Origin: Candidatus Meridianibacter frigidus
Lineage (GTDB): Bacteria; Vulcanimicrobiota; Vulcanimicrobiia; Vulcanimicrobiales; Vulcanimicrobiaceae
DNA: 64,000 bases
Direction: 5' to 3'
Assembly (NCBI GenBank): GCA_003243975.1
Contig: QHBJ01000030.1
Span: 1-64,000, forward strand
How positions within the stretch are numbered: position 1 is the first letter of the stretch; every line of letters begins with the position of its first letter. The notes below the pieces were generated by a model, which saw only the letters and a list, made by a program, of their open reading frames with translations, did no database searches and had not been told where the DNA came from. This document shows positions 63,185-64,000 of this stretch, one piece after another. A program made the translations under genes and the position numbers.

Positions 63185-63647
63185 CGGCTATCACCTCCGG
63201 CTCGTTGCGAACGGGGAAGTTTAGGGAATTGGCAATGAAGCATTCCGCGTGCGCTCGATCGCGCAGTTGCCGCGCAAGCGTCAGATCGCCGCGTATCGTG
63301 CATCGGGGACGTAAAAGGACCGAGGTGAAGCGCATTTTTCCGTCGTCCGCCGCCATTGTGGCTTCCGCTGAATCCTCGTAGGCGACCACCTCAACTCCGC
63401 GCAACGCGCAGAGCGCGAGATAACTCAGAAGATGGCACGCGCAGAGCGCCGCCAAAAGCAGATCCTCCGGGTTGTACTTGCTCGCATCGCCTCGAAAGGC
63501 CACGTCGGACGAACCGAGCAGCACCGGCTTGCCGGGCGCTTGCAACTCGTAGCTGCGGTCGTAGCCCGCATAGGTGCTGGTTGGCCCGGCGGCCGCGCCG
63601 GTCCACCGTAAACTCGTTTGGAAGTGGTAGCTCTTAACTGCGGTCAT
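63177..63647 (-). CDS. OsmC/Ohr family protein
   Basis: A 156-residue OsmC-fold protein. The two redox cysteines of the family are probably those in ALCACHLLSYLALC and the one in AHAECFIANSL. An Arg and Glu near NPEDLLLAAL fit the peroxidase active site. Members reduce organic hydroperoxides with thiols; this sequence is nearer to the YhfA-like general OsmC branch than to classical Ohr. ATG at 63647. Confidence 0.83.
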   Translation of the reverse strand: MTAVKSYHFQTSLRWTGAAAGPTSTYAGYDRSYELQAPGKPVLLGSSDVAFRGDASKYNPEDLLLAALCACHLLSYLALCALRGVEVVAYEDSAEATMAADDGKMRFTSVLLRPRCTIRGDLTLARQLRDRAHAECFIANSLNFPVRNEPEVIAAT

Positions 63648-63655
63648 GTCACAAA

Positions 63656-63684
63656 TTGCTTCTATCGCCCGTCGAGATTATACT
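63656..63684 (+). promoter_or_regulatory. sigma70-like promoter for the exported TPR-like gene
   Basis: TTGCTT (63656-63661), 17 bases, TATACT (63679-63684). The minus strand reads TATAAT at 63682-63677, a possible -10 for the osmC-family gene, so the two divergent promoters would share their -10 region (palindrome ATACTAGTAT at 63680-63689). Confidence 0.45.
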
Positions 63685-63714
63685 AGTATCTCGCATCATT
63701 TGGAGCGCGCGAAC

Positions 63715-64000
63715 ATGCTCAAAATCCTTCGGATCCTCGGCACAACGGCCTTTTTGGCCCTGATGCCATTCGCTGCGAACGCAGCTGGAATCAACACCAA
63801 CCCCGACGTCTTTGCCTTGCCATTTGATTCCGCGCCCGACCAAGCCATGCAAATGGCTCGCGAACGGGTGGCGGCCGGTGACTTGGACGGCGCCGTGCGC
63901 GCCTTGGCCACCTACGTGCACGCCCATCCAAAGGAGGCGGCGCCGGCGCGCCTGCTGGGTGACTTGTACTATCGCCAGGGAAACTTCCCGGCCGCCGAAC
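63715..64000 (+). CDS. exported TPR-like protein, C-terminus beyond window
   Basis: Open frame of 95 codons from ATG at 63715 to the right edge with no stop. A signal peptide (KILRILGTTAFLALMPFAANA) is followed by about 30 residues and then a helical pair (QAMQMARERVAAGDLDGAVRALATYVHAHP and APARLLGDLYYRQGNFPAAE) with the A/G/Y pattern of tetratricopeptide repeats. Probably a periplasmic scaffold; the partner is unknown. A GGAG lies about 10 bases before the ATG. Confidence 0.7.
   Translation, partial: MLKILRILGTTAFLALMPFAANAAGINTNPDVFALPFDSAPDQAMQMARERVAAGDLDGAVRALATYVHAHPKEAAPARLLGDLYYRQGNFPAAE

Noticed and set aside
63649-63927. Minus-strand open frames at the right edge
   Set aside because: They are antisense to the exported TPR-like gene, which has a signal peptide, ribosome-binding site and promoter.

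Overview
The window is GC-rich, almost wholly coding, and reads as the chromosome of a free-living, respiring diderm bacterium. A TonB-dependent outer-membrane receptor with a signal peptide implies an outer membrane, and a complete 14-subunit complex I (nuoA-N) implies a respiratory chain. Starts are often GTG or TTG and many neighbours overlap as ATGA, GTGA or TAATG. No rRNA, tRNA, CRISPR array, transposase or phage gene was seen. The lineage cannot be fixed from the sequence; an uncultivated diderm phylum such as Eremiobacterota (WPS-2) is only a guess.

Layout. 1-5.3 kb: the start of a Lys/Arg-rich AGGRKK-repeat protein, an alpha/beta hydrolase, a small membrane protein, an Lhr-Core helicase with its PdeM-type phosphoesterase, and a Nudix hydrolase. 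5.3-16.5 kb: an aryl-CoA catabolic module with 3-hydroxyacyl-CoA dehydrogenase, PaaJ/PcaF-type thiolase, aldehyde dehydrogenase, a PaaX repressor, a divergently transcribed BoxB-like di-iron oxygenase with a crotonase, and two exported DUF885 peptidases. 16.5-20.8 kb: two membrane proteins, then an ATP-dependent DNA ligase and an MBL-fold exonuclease. These are the usual partners of Lhr-Core and PdeM, here separated from them by about 13 kb. 20.9-26.4 kb: cysteine synthase, R. etli-type asparaginase and cobalamin-dependent MetH. 26.5-31.2 kb: a livKHMGF ABC transporter. 31.2-40.3 kb: NagA, a dynamin-like protein with two P-loops, phosphomannomutase, a CHASE3-SpoIIE phosphatase, a small exported protein and a split transketolase. 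40.3-45.1 kb: cobalamin uptake (btuB-btuC-btuD under a cobalamin riboswitch, with btuF divergent). 45.1-48.3 kb: HflX, a trypsin-like protease, a K+-channel-like protein and a lipoprotein. 48.4-63.2 kb: nuoABCDEFGHIJKLMN on one strand. 63.2-64 kb: an OsmC-family protein and the start of an exported TPR-like protein.

How the genes work together. The catabolic module would epoxidise an aryl-CoA and beta-oxidise the ring-opened product to acetyl-CoA and succinyl-CoA, with NADH feeding complex I. PaaX probably represses it from overlapping divergent promoters at about 10835-10898. B12 uptake serves at least MetH. Lhr-Core, PdeM, ligase and Exo form a DNA-repair set. The points most worth following up are the lone BoxB-like oxygenase under PaaX, the split repair set, the two-P-loop dynamin, the hairpin-rich nuoK-nuoL spacer, the riboswitch tucked against btuF, and the altered thiamine-diphosphate motif of the split transketolase.
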